NCBI GenBank assembly: GCA_012799995.1
Contig: JAAZKE010000013.1
Span: forward strand, 1 to 48,835
DNA from: Chloroflexota bacterium
Lineage (GTDB): Bacteria; Chloroflexota; Anaerolineae; Anaerolineales; Anaerolineaceae
DNA length: 48,835 nucleotides
Direction: 5' to 3'
The position numbers and the translations under genes were made by a program. Below the pieces are notes generated by a model. That model was given only the letters and a program-made list of their open reading frames with translations, did no database searches and was not told the origin of the DNA. Below are positions 36,529 through 46,206 of this stretch, piece by piece (the first letter of the stretch is position 1; each line of letters opens with the position of its first letter).

Positions 36529-37509
36529 TTATTCACCGATAATTTTTGTAGCTTTATCGAGAATTTCCTGAGGGAATGTGTAACCAATCGCTTTGGCGAA
36601 ATCGAGGTTGACAATTAGATCTGTATCAGTCAGGGATTCAATCGGCATTTCCTCCGGAACAGCTTCGCCCTTTAACACTCTCACTGCCATCTCACCAGTC
36701 TGGCGACCGAGTTTGTAATAGTCGAGGCCAATTGTAGCTAAGCCGCCAGCGCTGATCATTTCTGGTGCGCCACAGATTACCGGGATTTTCTTTTCTTCGG
36801 CAACTTTCGCCAGGTTCGGCATCGCTGAGGCAATAGTGTTGTCAGTTGGCGCATAGAAAGCATCTACTTTACCGGCCATTGAATTGGCAACCTGTTCAAT
36901 ATCGTTCACAGATGTGATCGTTCCGAAGCGGACTTCCCAACCCAGTTCCAGAGCAATCTCTTCTGCCTGTTTGGCTTGCACTTCGGAGTTTACTTCGGAT
37001 GAATTGAAGAGAATTCCGAGCGTTTTCACTTCCGGGAACAGCTCTTTCAGCAAGCCTAACTGCTTGTCTATTGGGCCAGCATCGGTCGTGCCGCTGACAT
37101 TTGTGCCTGGTTTTTCCATAGATTCAGCCAAGCGAGCCATCACGGGATCGGTCACAGCAGTGATCAAAATCGGAATATCGGTTGTGGCAGCAGCGACAGC
37201 CTGAGCAGCCGGAGTTGCGATCGCCAGGATCAAATCCACTTTATCTTTTACAAAGCGCTCACTCATCGTAACCAGGTTAGACTGATCAGCCTGTGCGTTT
37301 TGGTAGTCAATTTTGATGTTTTTCCCATCTTCGTAACCGGCATCTTTGAGCACGTCAACAAACCCGCGATAGGCATCGTCAAGCGACGCATGTTCCACTA
37401 ACTGGAGGACACCAATATTGATTACATCCTCCTGCGCAAAGACAGCCTGAGAAACAAGCAAAACTGATAAGACAACAACGATTACAAGCATTTTAGACAA
37501 ACTTTTCAT
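36529..37509 (-). CDS. ABC transporter substrate-binding protein, TrpX-like family; predicted phenylalanine/aromatic ligand
   Basis: The 326-residue protein has a Sec signal ending AVFAQ and the two-lobed fold of the ABC_sub_bind (TrpX-like) family: INIGVLQLVEHASLDDAYRGF, DYQNAQADQSNL, LILAIATPAAQAV, GILFNSSEVNSEVQ and YAPTDNTIASAMPNL. Members are linked with tryptophan, tyrosine and related uptake. GGAG precedes ATG 37509. The leader upstream has a Phe-rich peptide and an attenuator, which points to phenylalanine as the regulating and probably transported amino acid. No permease or ATPase for it lies in the window. The paralog upstream (37769-38749) is collinear along its whole length. Confidence 0.88.
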   Translation of the reverse strand: MKSLSKMLVIVVVLSVLLVSQAVFAQEDVINIGVLQLVEHASLDDAYRGFVDVLKDAGYEDGKNIKIDYQNAQADQSNLVTMSERFVKDKVDLILAIATPAAQAVAAATTDIPILITAVTDPVMARLAESMEKPGTNVSGTTDAGPIDKQLGLLKELFPEVKTLGILFNSSEVNSEVQAKQAEEIALELGWEVRFGTITSVNDIEQVANSMAGKVDAFYAPTDNTIASAMPNLAKVAEEKKIPVICGAPEMISAGGLATIGLDYYKLGRQTGEMAVRVLKGEAVPEEMPIESLTDTDLIVNLDFAKAIGYTFPQEILDKATKIIGE

Positions 37510-37535
37510 GACAACACTCCTATATTTATTTAATC

Positions 37536-37614
37536 AAAAAGACCTCCCGTTTGCAGGAGGTCTTTTACGTTTCGAGATTCTTACAGTAAAAAATCACACT
37601 CCGGCAAACCGAGG
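37536..37614 (-). promoter_or_regulatory. transcription attenuator of the 36529-37509 gene
   Basis: On the minus strand the terminator pairs 37566-37556 (AAAAGACCTCC) with 37547-37537 around an eight-base loop and ends in T. The antiterminator strand lies in codons 18-21 of the leader peptide: CCTC (37614-37611) pairs with GAGG (37546-37543) and GTTTGC (37609-37604) pairs with GCAAAC (37554-37549), taking the terminator loop and 3' arm. Stalling at Phe codons 7-11 would expose this strand and allow read-through; translation to the stop (37596-37594) would cover it. A further GTTTCGA/TCGAAAC helix (37651-37645 with 37577-37571) can enclose the middle. Confidence 0.7.
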
Positions 37615-37665
37615 TGTTTTGCTAAAGAACCCAAAAAAGAAATCGAAACTTTGTAATTTATACAT
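37594..37665 (-). CDS. phenylalanine leader peptide
   Basis: This 23-residue ORF (ATG 37665-37663, TGA 37596-37594) has Phe at positions 7, 9, 10, 11, 13, 14 and 20; positions 7-14 read FDFFFGFF, closely like the PheA and PheST leader peptides of enterobacteria in style. TTC and TTT codons are mixed. The start codon lies six bases after a TGGTAAAAA extended -10 (37680-37672), so it is probably translated without a leader, as at argG. It overlaps the antiterminator strand. It lies in the gap between the two paralogous binding-protein genes and serves the downstream one. Confidence 0.72.
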   Translation of the reverse strand: MYKLQSFDFFFGFFSKTPRFAGV

Positions 37666-37768
37666 AATTTATTTTTACCATAGCTACAAGATTCCGGTGA
37701 ACCTTTTCCAAATTCAGTGACAAGGAATTTTTCACTCTGAATCTATTAGTTAGAATTTGTTATTTCTA

Positions 37769-38749
37769 TCAGTGCTCAATTACCGTTGTTGCACGATCCA
37801 GCAGATCCTGTGGAACCTCATAACCAATCGCTTTGGCGAAATTGAGATTGATCACAATGTCAGCGTCAGTCAATGATTCGATCGGCATACTTGTAGGCTC
37901 AGCTTCACCCTTCAAGATTTTGACCGCCATTTTACCAGTCTGAAAGCCGAGTTTGTAATAGTCAATACCAATGGAGATCAACCCACCTGCTTCCACCATT
38001 CCCGGTTCGCCGCACATGATCGGAATTTTCTTCTCCTCAGCAACTTTTACCAGGTTCGGCATAGCAGAGGCAATGGTGTTATCTGTCGGTGCGTAAATCG
38101 CCTGAACTCTGCCAACCATCGATAGGGCTACCTGTTCAATATCATTCACGCTGGTGATAGTGCCAAAGCGAACACCCCATCCCATAGTTTTGGCAATTTC
38201 TTCAGCCTGTTTCGCCTGAACTTCAGAGTTGACTTCAGACGAATTGTAGATGACGCCTATTGTTTTAATTTCAGGGAACATTTCCTGTAACAACGCCAGT
38301 TGTTTGTCGATCGGACCGGCATCCGTGGTTCCGGTTACGTTCATCCCAGGCTTCTCCATCGAATCAGCCAGTTTAGCAGCCACCGGATCAGTCACGGCAG
38401 TGATCAGAATCGGAATTTTTGTGGTGGCAGCCGCGATTGCCTGTGCTGCCGGCGTGGCGATTGCCAGAATTAAGTCAACGTCGTCTTTGACAAACCGTTC
38501 ACTCATTGTCATCAGATTAGCCTGATCTGCCTGTGCGTTCTGGTAGTCCACTTCAATATTTTTTCCGTCTACATAACCATCTTCTGCGAGAGAATCAATG
38601 AAACCTTGATAGGCTGCGTCCAATGCTGCGTGTTCAACCAGTTGCAAAATGCCAATTTTGATTACTTTGTCTTGGGCAGCAGTTAAACCTGGGGTGATTG
38701 CCATCGCAACGACTATAACCAACAAAAGCATGGAAATCATTTTTTTCAT
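37769..38749 (-). CDS. ABC transporter substrate-binding protein, TrpX-like family (paralog)
   Basis: I place the start at ATG 38749 behind GAGG, giving 326 residues, the same as the next gene downstream; the 35-residue extension upstream is not conserved. A Sec signal ends near LTAAQ. Nearly every motif of the paralog recurs (IKIGILQLVEHAALDAAYQGF, GTTDAGPIDKQLALLQEMFPE, YAPTDNTIASAMPNLVKVAEEKKIP), so the pair is a tandem duplication. Its leader has small hairpins but no Phe peptide or terminator, so the two copies are regulated differently. The ligand is presumably a similar amino acid. Confidence 0.88.
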   Translation of the reverse strand: MKKMISMLLLVIVVAMAITPGLTAAQDKVIKIGILQLVEHAALDAAYQGFIDSLAEDGYVDGKNIEVDYQNAQADQANLMTMSERFVKDDVDLILAIATPAAQAIAAATTKIPILITAVTDPVAAKLADSMEKPGMNVTGTTDAGPIDKQLALLQEMFPEIKTIGVIYNSSEVNSEVQAKQAEEIAKTMGWGVRFGTITSVNDIEQVALSMVGRVQAIYAPTDNTIASAMPNLVKVAEEKKIPIMCGEPGMVEAGGLISIGIDYYKLGFQTGKMAVKILKGEAEPTSMPIESLTDADIVINLNFAKAIGYEVPQDLLDRATTVIEH

Positions 38750-38962
38750 GGAATTTACCTCGACTTTTCTTTCATCGTGTATTGATCTGTTTACGACCCG
38801 ATGTGCCGGGATGCCAGCTATATTGACAATCACAAACGATTGAATTCCCGCCAACTGGAGTCGAAAAGTTGTTTTTTTATATCATGATTTATTTCGATCC
38901 TCAGGAGAATCGAACTTTTGATGACAAATCGATATTTTGTCTTAAATCTCGCAAATCTTCAG

Positions 38963-39625
38963 TTAAGCAATTGAGCCAAAAAGCCTTGCCAGGTTTTCCA
39001 TTCCTTCACGGTCAGCCAGTGCGATCACTTCGTCATTTTCAAGAAAAACGGTATCACCATGAGGCGGAACTACCTCTCCATTTCGCAGGATGGCAGCGAT
39101 GACACTGGTAAGATTCAGAGTCTTCAATTCTTTACCAATCACGGGCGCTCCAGCCGGGATCACTTCCTTGACCAGCGAAAAATCACCTTTTCCAAGTTTG
39201 AGCAGTACCATCATATGGCCGGTGGAGATTTCTTCTTCGATCATCATTGCGATCAATGTTGCCTGATCAAGCGCGTAATCGACATGGAAGACTTCATTGA
39301 ACATCCAGACATACTTGGAATTGTTCACCCGCGCAATTTTTCTACGGACATCGTAATACTCTCCAGCGATATAGCATAACAGCAGGTTAACCTGATCATC
39401 ATCGCTCATCGCGACCAGCACATCAGCTTCTTTGATGCCAGCGCTTTCCAACACTGCCAAATCCAGCATGTTCCCTTCCACAATTGATTCGGTCTGAATT
39501 TCCTTATGGACAAACTGCAAAACTTCAGGTCTGGATTCGATCAGGGTCACATTATGGTTCTGAACGAGCAGTTTTCGTGCTAATTGAGAGGAGGTTCGAC
39601 CAGCAGATGCAATGATGATATTCAT
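38963..39625 (-). CDS. TrkA/KtrA-like RCK protein (second of pair)
   Basis: The 220-residue protein has an RCK_N Rossmann domain and a C-terminal RCK_C domain (about residues 135-220). The dinucleotide loop reads ASAGRTSSQLA, so two of the usual GxGxxG glycines are missing, although the acidic end of strand 2 (LIESRPE) is kept. GGGAGGAACTC precedes the ATG, which overlaps the stop of the partner gene by four bases. RCK proteins gate K+ uptake systems in response to nucleotides. Here the nearby transporter is a KimA-type importer, not a TrkH/KtrB. Confidence 0.85.
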   Translation of the reverse strand: MNIIIASAGRTSSQLARKLLVQNHNVTLIESRPEVLQFVHKEIQTESIVEGNMLDLAVLESAGIKEADVLVAMSDDDQVNLLLCYIAGEYYDVRRKIARVNNSKYVWMFNEVFHVDYALDQATLIAMMIEEEISTGHMMVLLKLGKGDFSLVKEVIPAGAPVIGKELKTLNLTSVIAAILRNGEVVPPHGDTVFLENDEVIALADREGMENLARLFGSIA

Positions 39626-40284
39626 GAGTTCCTCCCGGCATCTTTGTAAAAAGTTGTCAAGTTTTGCAGTCCCTCGTTGGTGGCACTAATGTGAAGAATA
39701 TCGCCGCCGTAAATCGTCGTCTCATCGGTAAAGTTCACAACCAACCCTTCATGGTTCACTGCAAAGAACAGGCTTTCAGGGATTTGTGCAAGCACGCTGC
39801 CTTGAACCGGCGCAGCATCAACAGGAACCTGATAATTGTAGAACCCGATATTGGTAATTTCTGACGGTTTGTCAACCGCCGCAGTAGATTCTTTCAACCA
39901 CTCTTCAATCCGCAACGCCCCCCAATTGATCAGGGAAATGGTTGGGATATTCATCTGCAAATAGAAAGAGCGATAGGTAGGATCAGTATTTAAAGCGATC
40001 AGTGTCCCAACATGGAATACTTCTTTCAGAATTCTTCCCTGAACGATGTTGTTTACATCATTACGCGAGCTGAGAATAACTGCGGTTACCTCTTCAATTT
40101 TCGCCCGATGCAGGACTTCGCTGGTCATGGCATCGCCGTTGATCCGTTTTCCACGAAACGATTCCGGTAATGACATAAAATTCTGATAATTCTTATCAAT
40201 GATAGTGACATCATAGCCGGACTTATTCAATGCCAGCGCAATGTTTTTTCCAAAACTGCCACATCCAATCACTAAAACAGACAT
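39622..40284 (-). CDS. TrkA/KtrA-like RCK protein (first of pair)
   Basis: This 220-residue RCK protein keeps the canonical loop VIGCGSFGKNIA and an Asp at the end of strand 2 (TIIDKN), as expected for NAD(H) or ATP binding. The C-terminal RCK_C-type domain runs from about residue 140. It lies 21 bases after the KimA-type gene and overlaps its partner, so a hetero-oligomeric ring of one binding and one degenerate subunit is plausible. That is an inference from the operon and the loop sequences. Confidence 0.87.
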   Translation of the reverse strand: MSVLVIGCGSFGKNIALALNKSGYDVTIIDKNYQNFMSLPESFRGKRINGDAMTSEVLHRAKIEEVTAVILSSRNDVNNIVQGRILKEVFHVGTLIALNTDPTYRSFYLQMNIPTISLINWGALRIEEWLKESTAAVDKPSEITNIGFYNYQVPVDAAPVQGSVLAQIPESLFFAVNHEGLVVNFTDETTIYGGDILHISATNEGLQNLTTFYKDAGRNS

Positions 40285-40305
40285 AAGGGGCTCATTTCTC
40301 CACTT

Positions 40306-42264
40306 TTAATTTTCGAGTTCATCCACATCATACGGGACTTCAGTAATTACAACATTCGGGTAAAAAATCAATGCTTTTCGCAGTGTGTTTGCTGCTCTTT
40401 CATGCAGGATCGAAATTGCAGGATCCTTGCTGATAAACTGCGGAACAATAATCGTCAGAGCTTCATTGCTGTTCATTCGTTTCGTGAGCGGGTCAATGTA
40501 ACTGACAAGCGGTGGAATCAGGTTTCGATAGGGCGACTGCAACACCACCAGTCGATAGCCATCTCCCCATTGTTCCCAGGCCTTTTCAATCTTCTCAGCC
40601 TCCTCGGGATCGGTTGCGACATGAACCGCTGTGATGTCGTCAGAAATGGTACGGGCGTAACGGTACCCTTTCATTGTTCCCTGATGAACGCCACTCAATA
40701 GAAGAATTACACGGTTACTGTTGATCTGGAAGTTCCCTTTTTCTCCGTCTTTCAGGGAGAGATGCGAAGCAACTTTTCTATAGTGTCGGTGGATCATAGA
40801 GAACAGCATAACCAACATTGGGGTGAGAATCAAAACAAACCACGCTCCGCTGGTAAATTTTGTTATCCCGAAGATCAACGAAATAATCAGCGTTAAGAAG
40901 GCGCCCAGCCCATTGGTCAACATTTTCGCGAACCAGTGTCGATCATGTTTGAGAACAGAAATATGAGTGTGAATCTGCTCCCCTTCTTTTAACTTTCCGG
41001 ATTTATGCCAGCGTTTCGCCATGCCGAACTGCGATAACGTAAACGACACAAAGACGCCGACTGCATAAAGCGGGATCAAGCGGTTTACGCTTGCCTGAAA
41101 AATAAAAATCAACAGGATCGCCATAGCTGCAAGAAAGACAATACCATTTGAGAAAACCAACCGCGAACCGCGGGCAGAAAACCGGCGTGGCAGAAATCCA
41201 TCTTGAGCCAACAACGCACTTAAGCGCGGGTAATCGGCGAAAGCTGTGTTCGCAGCCATGATCAAAATCACCATTGTTGAAGCCACGGTAACCAAATAGA
41301 TGATGTTTCGTGAGTGGAAAACTGTGCGAGCCACCTGAGAGATATTTGTTTCCAGTTCTGAAGGGATAACGCCCGTTTTATAGGTCAAGAAGGAAACCCC
41401 CAACAACAGCGTCCCCAGGATGAAGGACATGATAATCAGCGTTTGACCGGCATTTTTCGCACGAGGTTCTTTGAACGCCATAATCCCGTTGGAAATCGCT
41501 TCAACGCCTGTCAAAGCGGTTGTACCGCTGGCAAACGCTTTCAAAATCAGGAAAGTAGTAATGGGTGCATACGGTAATTGCGCTTCCAGCTCCGGTGGGT
41601 CAATCACCGTCCCGAGAGTTCCAGTTATGTACTGGAACATTCCATAGACCACCATCAAACCCATCATCACCAGGAAAATATAGGTTGGCACCGCAAAGGT
41701 AATACCGGACTCTTTCACACCCCGCAGATTGATCAACATCACCAATAACACGAATGAGATTGCGAGTATAACCCGATGGGGATACAGTTCCGGGAAAACC
41801 GAGGTAAATTGAGCTACACCGGAAGAGATTGAAACTGCAACTGTCAAAATATAATCAGTCAGCAGCGCTGCTGCAGCAGCCATCGCCGGATACTCACCCA
41901 AATTGTCACGCGAAACAATATACGCGCCGCCACCGGTTGGATAGGCATGAATAGTCTGTTCATAAGAAAGCGTCAGAATGATGAGCAAAATCACAATGCT
42001 GATCGTCAGCGGCATCACATATCTAAATGCAGACGTACCCGCAACTGCCAGGATCAACATCATTTCCTGCGTGCTATATGCCATCGATGACAAAGCATCA
42101 GAGGCAAAAACTGCCAGCCCAATCCCTTTGCCAATGGTCTGATGTGCCATATCCGCTGTTTGAAGTGGTTTCCCAAACAGGATGCTACTGATTGTTCTGC
42201 CCGGTTTGTAATCGGATTTTTTATGAAATACGGTCGTTCTTTCGTTGCCGTCTAAGGATTTCAT
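40306..42264 (-). CDS. KimA-type K+ importer (APC superfamily)
   Basis: The 652-residue protein has twelve membrane helices and a C-terminal cytoplasmic domain from about residue 500. KGIGLAVFASDALSSMAYSTQEM, the YPTGGGAYIVSRDNLG loop and FASGTTALTGVEAISNG match the KUP/KimA group, in which KimA of Bacillus is a high-affinity K+/H+ symporter inhibited by c-di-AMP. Identification as a K+ importer is strengthened by the two RCK genes directly behind it. No long leader for a c-di-AMP riboswitch is present; only 105 bases separate it from the kinase gene, with a TATAAT at 42336-42341 (minus, seen as ATTATA). Confidence 0.82.
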   Translation of the reverse strand: MKSLDGNERTTVFHKKSDYKPGRTISSILFGKPLQTADMAHQTIGKGIGLAVFASDALSSMAYSTQEMMLILAVAGTSAFRYVMPLTISIVILLIILTLSYEQTIHAYPTGGGAYIVSRDNLGEYPAMAAAAALLTDYILTVAVSISSGVAQFTSVFPELYPHRVILAISFVLLVMLINLRGVKESGITFAVPTYIFLVMMGLMVVYGMFQYITGTLGTVIDPPELEAQLPYAPITTFLILKAFASGTTALTGVEAISNGIMAFKEPRAKNAGQTLIIMSFILGTLLLGVSFLTYKTGVIPSELETNISQVARTVFHSRNIIYLVTVASTMVILIMAANTAFADYPRLSALLAQDGFLPRRFSARGSRLVFSNGIVFLAAMAILLIFIFQASVNRLIPLYAVGVFVSFTLSQFGMAKRWHKSGKLKEGEQIHTHISVLKHDRHWFAKMLTNGLGAFLTLIISLIFGITKFTSGAWFVLILTPMLVMLFSMIHRHYRKVASHLSLKDGEKGNFQINSNRVILLLSGVHQGTMKGYRYARTISDDITAVHVATDPEEAEKIEKAWEQWGDGYRLVVLQSPYRNLIPPLVSYIDPLTKRMNSNEALTIIVPQFISKDPAISILHERAANTLRKALIFYPNVVITEVPYDVDELEN

Positions 42265-42369
42265 CTATCTTCTATTCACTCCAAAGGTCCATCTAAACAC
42301 TATTTATATTTCTATTTAACACGATTTCGAATTATACGCTTTTTTTGTCTGGACAGAACATCGCAACCC

Positions 42370-43320
42370 TCAAATGGGGAGTATATCATCGACCATTTCT
42401 TCAAATGATTGATATCGATCTGCTGGCTCCAGTGCCAATGCTTTCATTATCGCTTTATCGACGTGAAGTGGAACTGAGAAACCAATCTCGAGGGGCGAAC
42501 GCAGGGTATCAAACTGAGCGCGAAGGATGGCTTCCTCGGGAAGTTGTCCGGTTAATGCGCGGTAAAAAACTGCACCCATCTGATAAATATCGGTCCAGTT
42601 CCCCTGCACTGAAAAGTCGCGATATTGCTCGATAGGTGCGTAACCTGGTTTAATCGTAAACAATTTGCCAACCATTTCGCTGTTCCAGGCGAAACGTGCC
42701 GACCCAAAGTCCAGAATTACCGGCACGTTATCAGCACTAATAAAAATGTTGTCGGGAGAAATGTCACGATGAAGCAACCCAGCCTGATGCACCAGTCCCA
42801 AAGCGGGCAGCAGTGGCATCAACAAATCCATCAGCTTCTGATAACTGATCCTGCCACCGTTTTGGTGAAGGACCTCTTTGAACGAGCTGCCTGAAATATA
42901 TTCCATCAAGAAATAGGCAGTCTTATTCTCGAAGAAATAATCAAGAATCCTGACGATATTGGGATGAGTGTTGAACTCCATCAGAATTTTCACTTCATCA
43001 AAAAAAGCTTCCAGGCCGCCAATTACAGCATCATGCTTTTGCTCTGAAGCAAGCTCCATATCCTTCTCCACTCGTTGGACATAATATGCCGGGAAGTATT
43101 CCTTAATTGCAACACGGTTTCCGGTATCCTGATCTAAACATAGATATGTGATCCCGAATGCTCCCTGTCCCAGCGTCTTTCCTATCCGATAGCGATTATT
43201 CAGAATCGTTCCCGGCGGCAACTGCTGAGCGAGGAACTGCGTCTTTCCAAACCTGCCACATTCTGGGCAGTTACCGTTCTGGTCAATTGGGCTAAAACAG
43301 GAAGGACAAAAAATGGTCAT
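42370..43320 (-). CDS. serine/threonine protein kinase with N-terminal zinc ribbon
   Basis: The 316-residue protein begins with CPSCFSPIDQNGNCPECG, a four-Cys zinc ribbon, followed by a complete kinase domain: GQGAFGITY, the Lys of VAIKEYF, the catalytic loop LLHRDISPDNI, LDFGSAR, and PGYAPIEQY after the activation segment. All catalytic residues are present. There is no membrane helix, so it is cytoplasmic. It is 25 bases behind its larger paralog and probably in one operon with it. Confidence 0.92.
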   Translation of the reverse strand: MTIFCPSCFSPIDQNGNCPECGRFGKTQFLAQQLPPGTILNNRYRIGKTLGQGAFGITYLCLDQDTGNRVAIKEYFPAYYVQRVEKDMELASEQKHDAVIGGLEAFFDEVKILMEFNTHPNIVRILDYFFENKTAYFLMEYISGSSFKEVLHQNGGRISYQKLMDLLMPLLPALGLVHQAGLLHRDISPDNIFISADNVPVILDFGSARFAWNSEMVGKLFTIKPGYAPIEQYRDFSVQGNWTDIYQMGAVFYRALTGQLPEEAILRAQFDTLRSPLEIGFSVPLHVDKAIMKALALEPADRYQSFEEMVDDILPI

Positions 43321-43345
43321 GAGAGGATTGATTCAAAGAAAACAT

Positions 43346-44524
43346 TCAATTTACGATCGGTCCGGTTGACATTAATAGCCAGATAAACCAGATTACCATC
43401 AAAATCAGCAGTGCTCCAACAACCCACAAAACCCATGAAGGCAAATCCTCTTGTTGATCAGGTTCTGGATCCGCATTCACAGGGGTTGGAGCAAGCGGGA
43501 CTTCGACTGACGTTGGCGTCATCGGAGTATATTGCGGTATTGGCGAAATCGAATCCGGCAACGTCAGCACACAAATGAAATCGGAGACAGTTCGAAAACG
43601 AAACATAATCTGAGGGGACATCGCCCGCATAATGGCATAGTCAGCATTTTTTGGCAGCTGGCAGCCCAATTGCAGTGGGCTTTGCAACTCATCATGAAGT
43701 GAGCGTGTCGGAGCATCCAGCGGCACCCTGCCGGTCAATGTCCGGTAAAAAGTAGCGCCCAGCGCATAAACGTCCGTCCAAGGGCCCTGTGTTGACTGGC
43801 TGGCATATTGCTCCATTGGTGCATAGCCCGGTTTTACAATTGTACGAACGCTTTGCGTTTCCTGGAAAACGTGGAATCGGGCCGCACCAAAATCCATCAG
43901 TTTGGTTTGCCCATTTTGAGTGACAAAGATATTATCCGGTGCAATGTCGCGATGTAACATTCCTTCACGATGCACAGCTTCCAAAGCCTGAGCAACTGGT
44001 AACAGCAGGTTGAGCGTCTCCTGAAAATCCAGTTTACCCCCGCGGGAGGTAAGATAATCCTTCAATGTCTGCCCTTCAACAAATTCCATCACAAAATAAC
44101 CGGTGCCATTCTCAAAGAAAAAAGAATGAACATTAACGATGTTCGGGAGACTGCCAAGCTTCGAGAGAATCTGGGCTTCTTTATTAAAAGAATCCAGCCC
44201 ACGGTTGAAAGATGCCTGATGTTCATTCGAAGTCGCCTGCAGCATTCCATCCTGCCGCACAACCATCCCGGCAGGGAAATACTCTTTTACTGCAACCCTT
44301 CGTTTCCCGACCAGATCATATCCCAGGTAAGTGATTCCAAAACCACCCTGCCCCAGTACGCGCCCGATCATCACCCCTTCATGGAGAATGGTACCGGGCG
44401 GTAATTGCTGCGGTTTGACTTCCATTCCATAATTGTCAAACCCACAATTCGGACAGGGATTTTGTCCATCAATTCCCGCGAAACAATTGAAACAGGTGCC
44501 TGCGTTTAAAGAGACCGCATTCAA
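43346..44524 (-). CDS. membrane serine/threonine protein kinase with zinc ribbon
   Basis: The 392-residue paralog of the next gene starts at TTG 44524 behind GAGG. It has a CFNC...CPNC zinc ribbon, GQGGFGITY, VAVKEYF, MLHRDIAPDNI and MDFGAAR, then PGYAPMEQYA. A Pro/Thr-rich stretch (about residues 330-360) and one C-terminal membrane helix (WVLWVVGALLILMVIWFIWLL) end the protein, with almost nothing outside. Signals would therefore come from inside the cell or the membrane. Confidence 0.92.
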   Translation of the reverse strand: MNAVSLNAGTCFNCFAGIDGQNPCPNCGFDNYGMEVKPQQLPPGTILHEGVMIGRVLGQGGFGITYLGYDLVGKRRVAVKEYFPAGMVVRQDGMLQATSNEHQASFNRGLDSFNKEAQILSKLGSLPNIVNVHSFFFENGTGYFVMEFVEGQTLKDYLTSRGGKLDFQETLNLLLPVAQALEAVHREGMLHRDIAPDNIFVTQNGQTKLMDFGAARFHVFQETQSVRTIVKPGYAPMEQYASQSTQGPWTDVYALGATFYRTLTGRVPLDAPTRSLHDELQSPLQLGCQLPKNADYAIMRAMSPQIMFRFRTVSDFICVLTLPDSISPIPQYTPMTPTSVEVPLAPTPVNADPEPDQQEDLPSWVLWVVGALLILMVIWFIWLLMSTGPIVN

Positions 44525-44581
44525 CGAGAGACCTCGATCAAAGAATTATTTTGAGGAAAAAAGCGCTTCATCGGTGGGTTT

Positions 44582-44590
44582 ATTCTAACA
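44582..44590 (-). promoter_or_regulatory. extended -10 promoter of the kinase pair
   Basis: On the minus strand TGTTAGAAT (44590-44582) lies about 58 bases before the kinase TTG start. No -35 is clear. Confidence 0.45.
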
Positions 44591-44705
44591 TTTCCAAACT
44601 GGAATATGAGGATTCAGTCAAGCAGACCCTGAAAGAAGAGGGGTATTAATTTTTTATACTTAGAAGAGACAATATAAAGTACATCTGTTTTATAATAATA
44701 TATAG

Positions 44706-46040
<1,335 letters not shown>

Positions 46041-46058
46041 TTCTTCTGTAAACTTACC

Positions 46059-46088
46059 AAAACGGGCTGAAATATTCAGCCCGTTTTT
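46059..46088 (+). terminator. intrinsic terminator of eno
   Basis: A 13-bp stem (46059-46071 with 46075-46087), loop ATA and a T-run (46084-46088) lie 19 bases after the stop. Confidence 0.9.
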
Positions 46089-46148
46089 ACTTTAAATCCG
46101 CTTCATAAAGGGATAAAGATCATACAGACCGGTTATGACTCCCGGGTT

Positions 46149-46157
46149 TGGTAGAAT
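46149..46157 (+). promoter_or_regulatory. extended -10 promoter of the murE-type gene
   Basis: TGGTAGAAT lies 50 bases before ATG 46207. Its position argues against the earlier in-frame start at 46135, which would lie upstream of the transcript start. Confidence 0.5.
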
Positions 46158-46206
46158 ATGGGATGATGTGAATGTCAATAACCTGTCTGAAAAGGGAAAA
46201 AACGCA

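Noticed and set aside
38750-38962. A second amino-acid leader peptide before the other binding-protein paralog
   Set aside because: Short hairpins exist, but there is no terminator with a T-run and no ORF rich in one amino acid.
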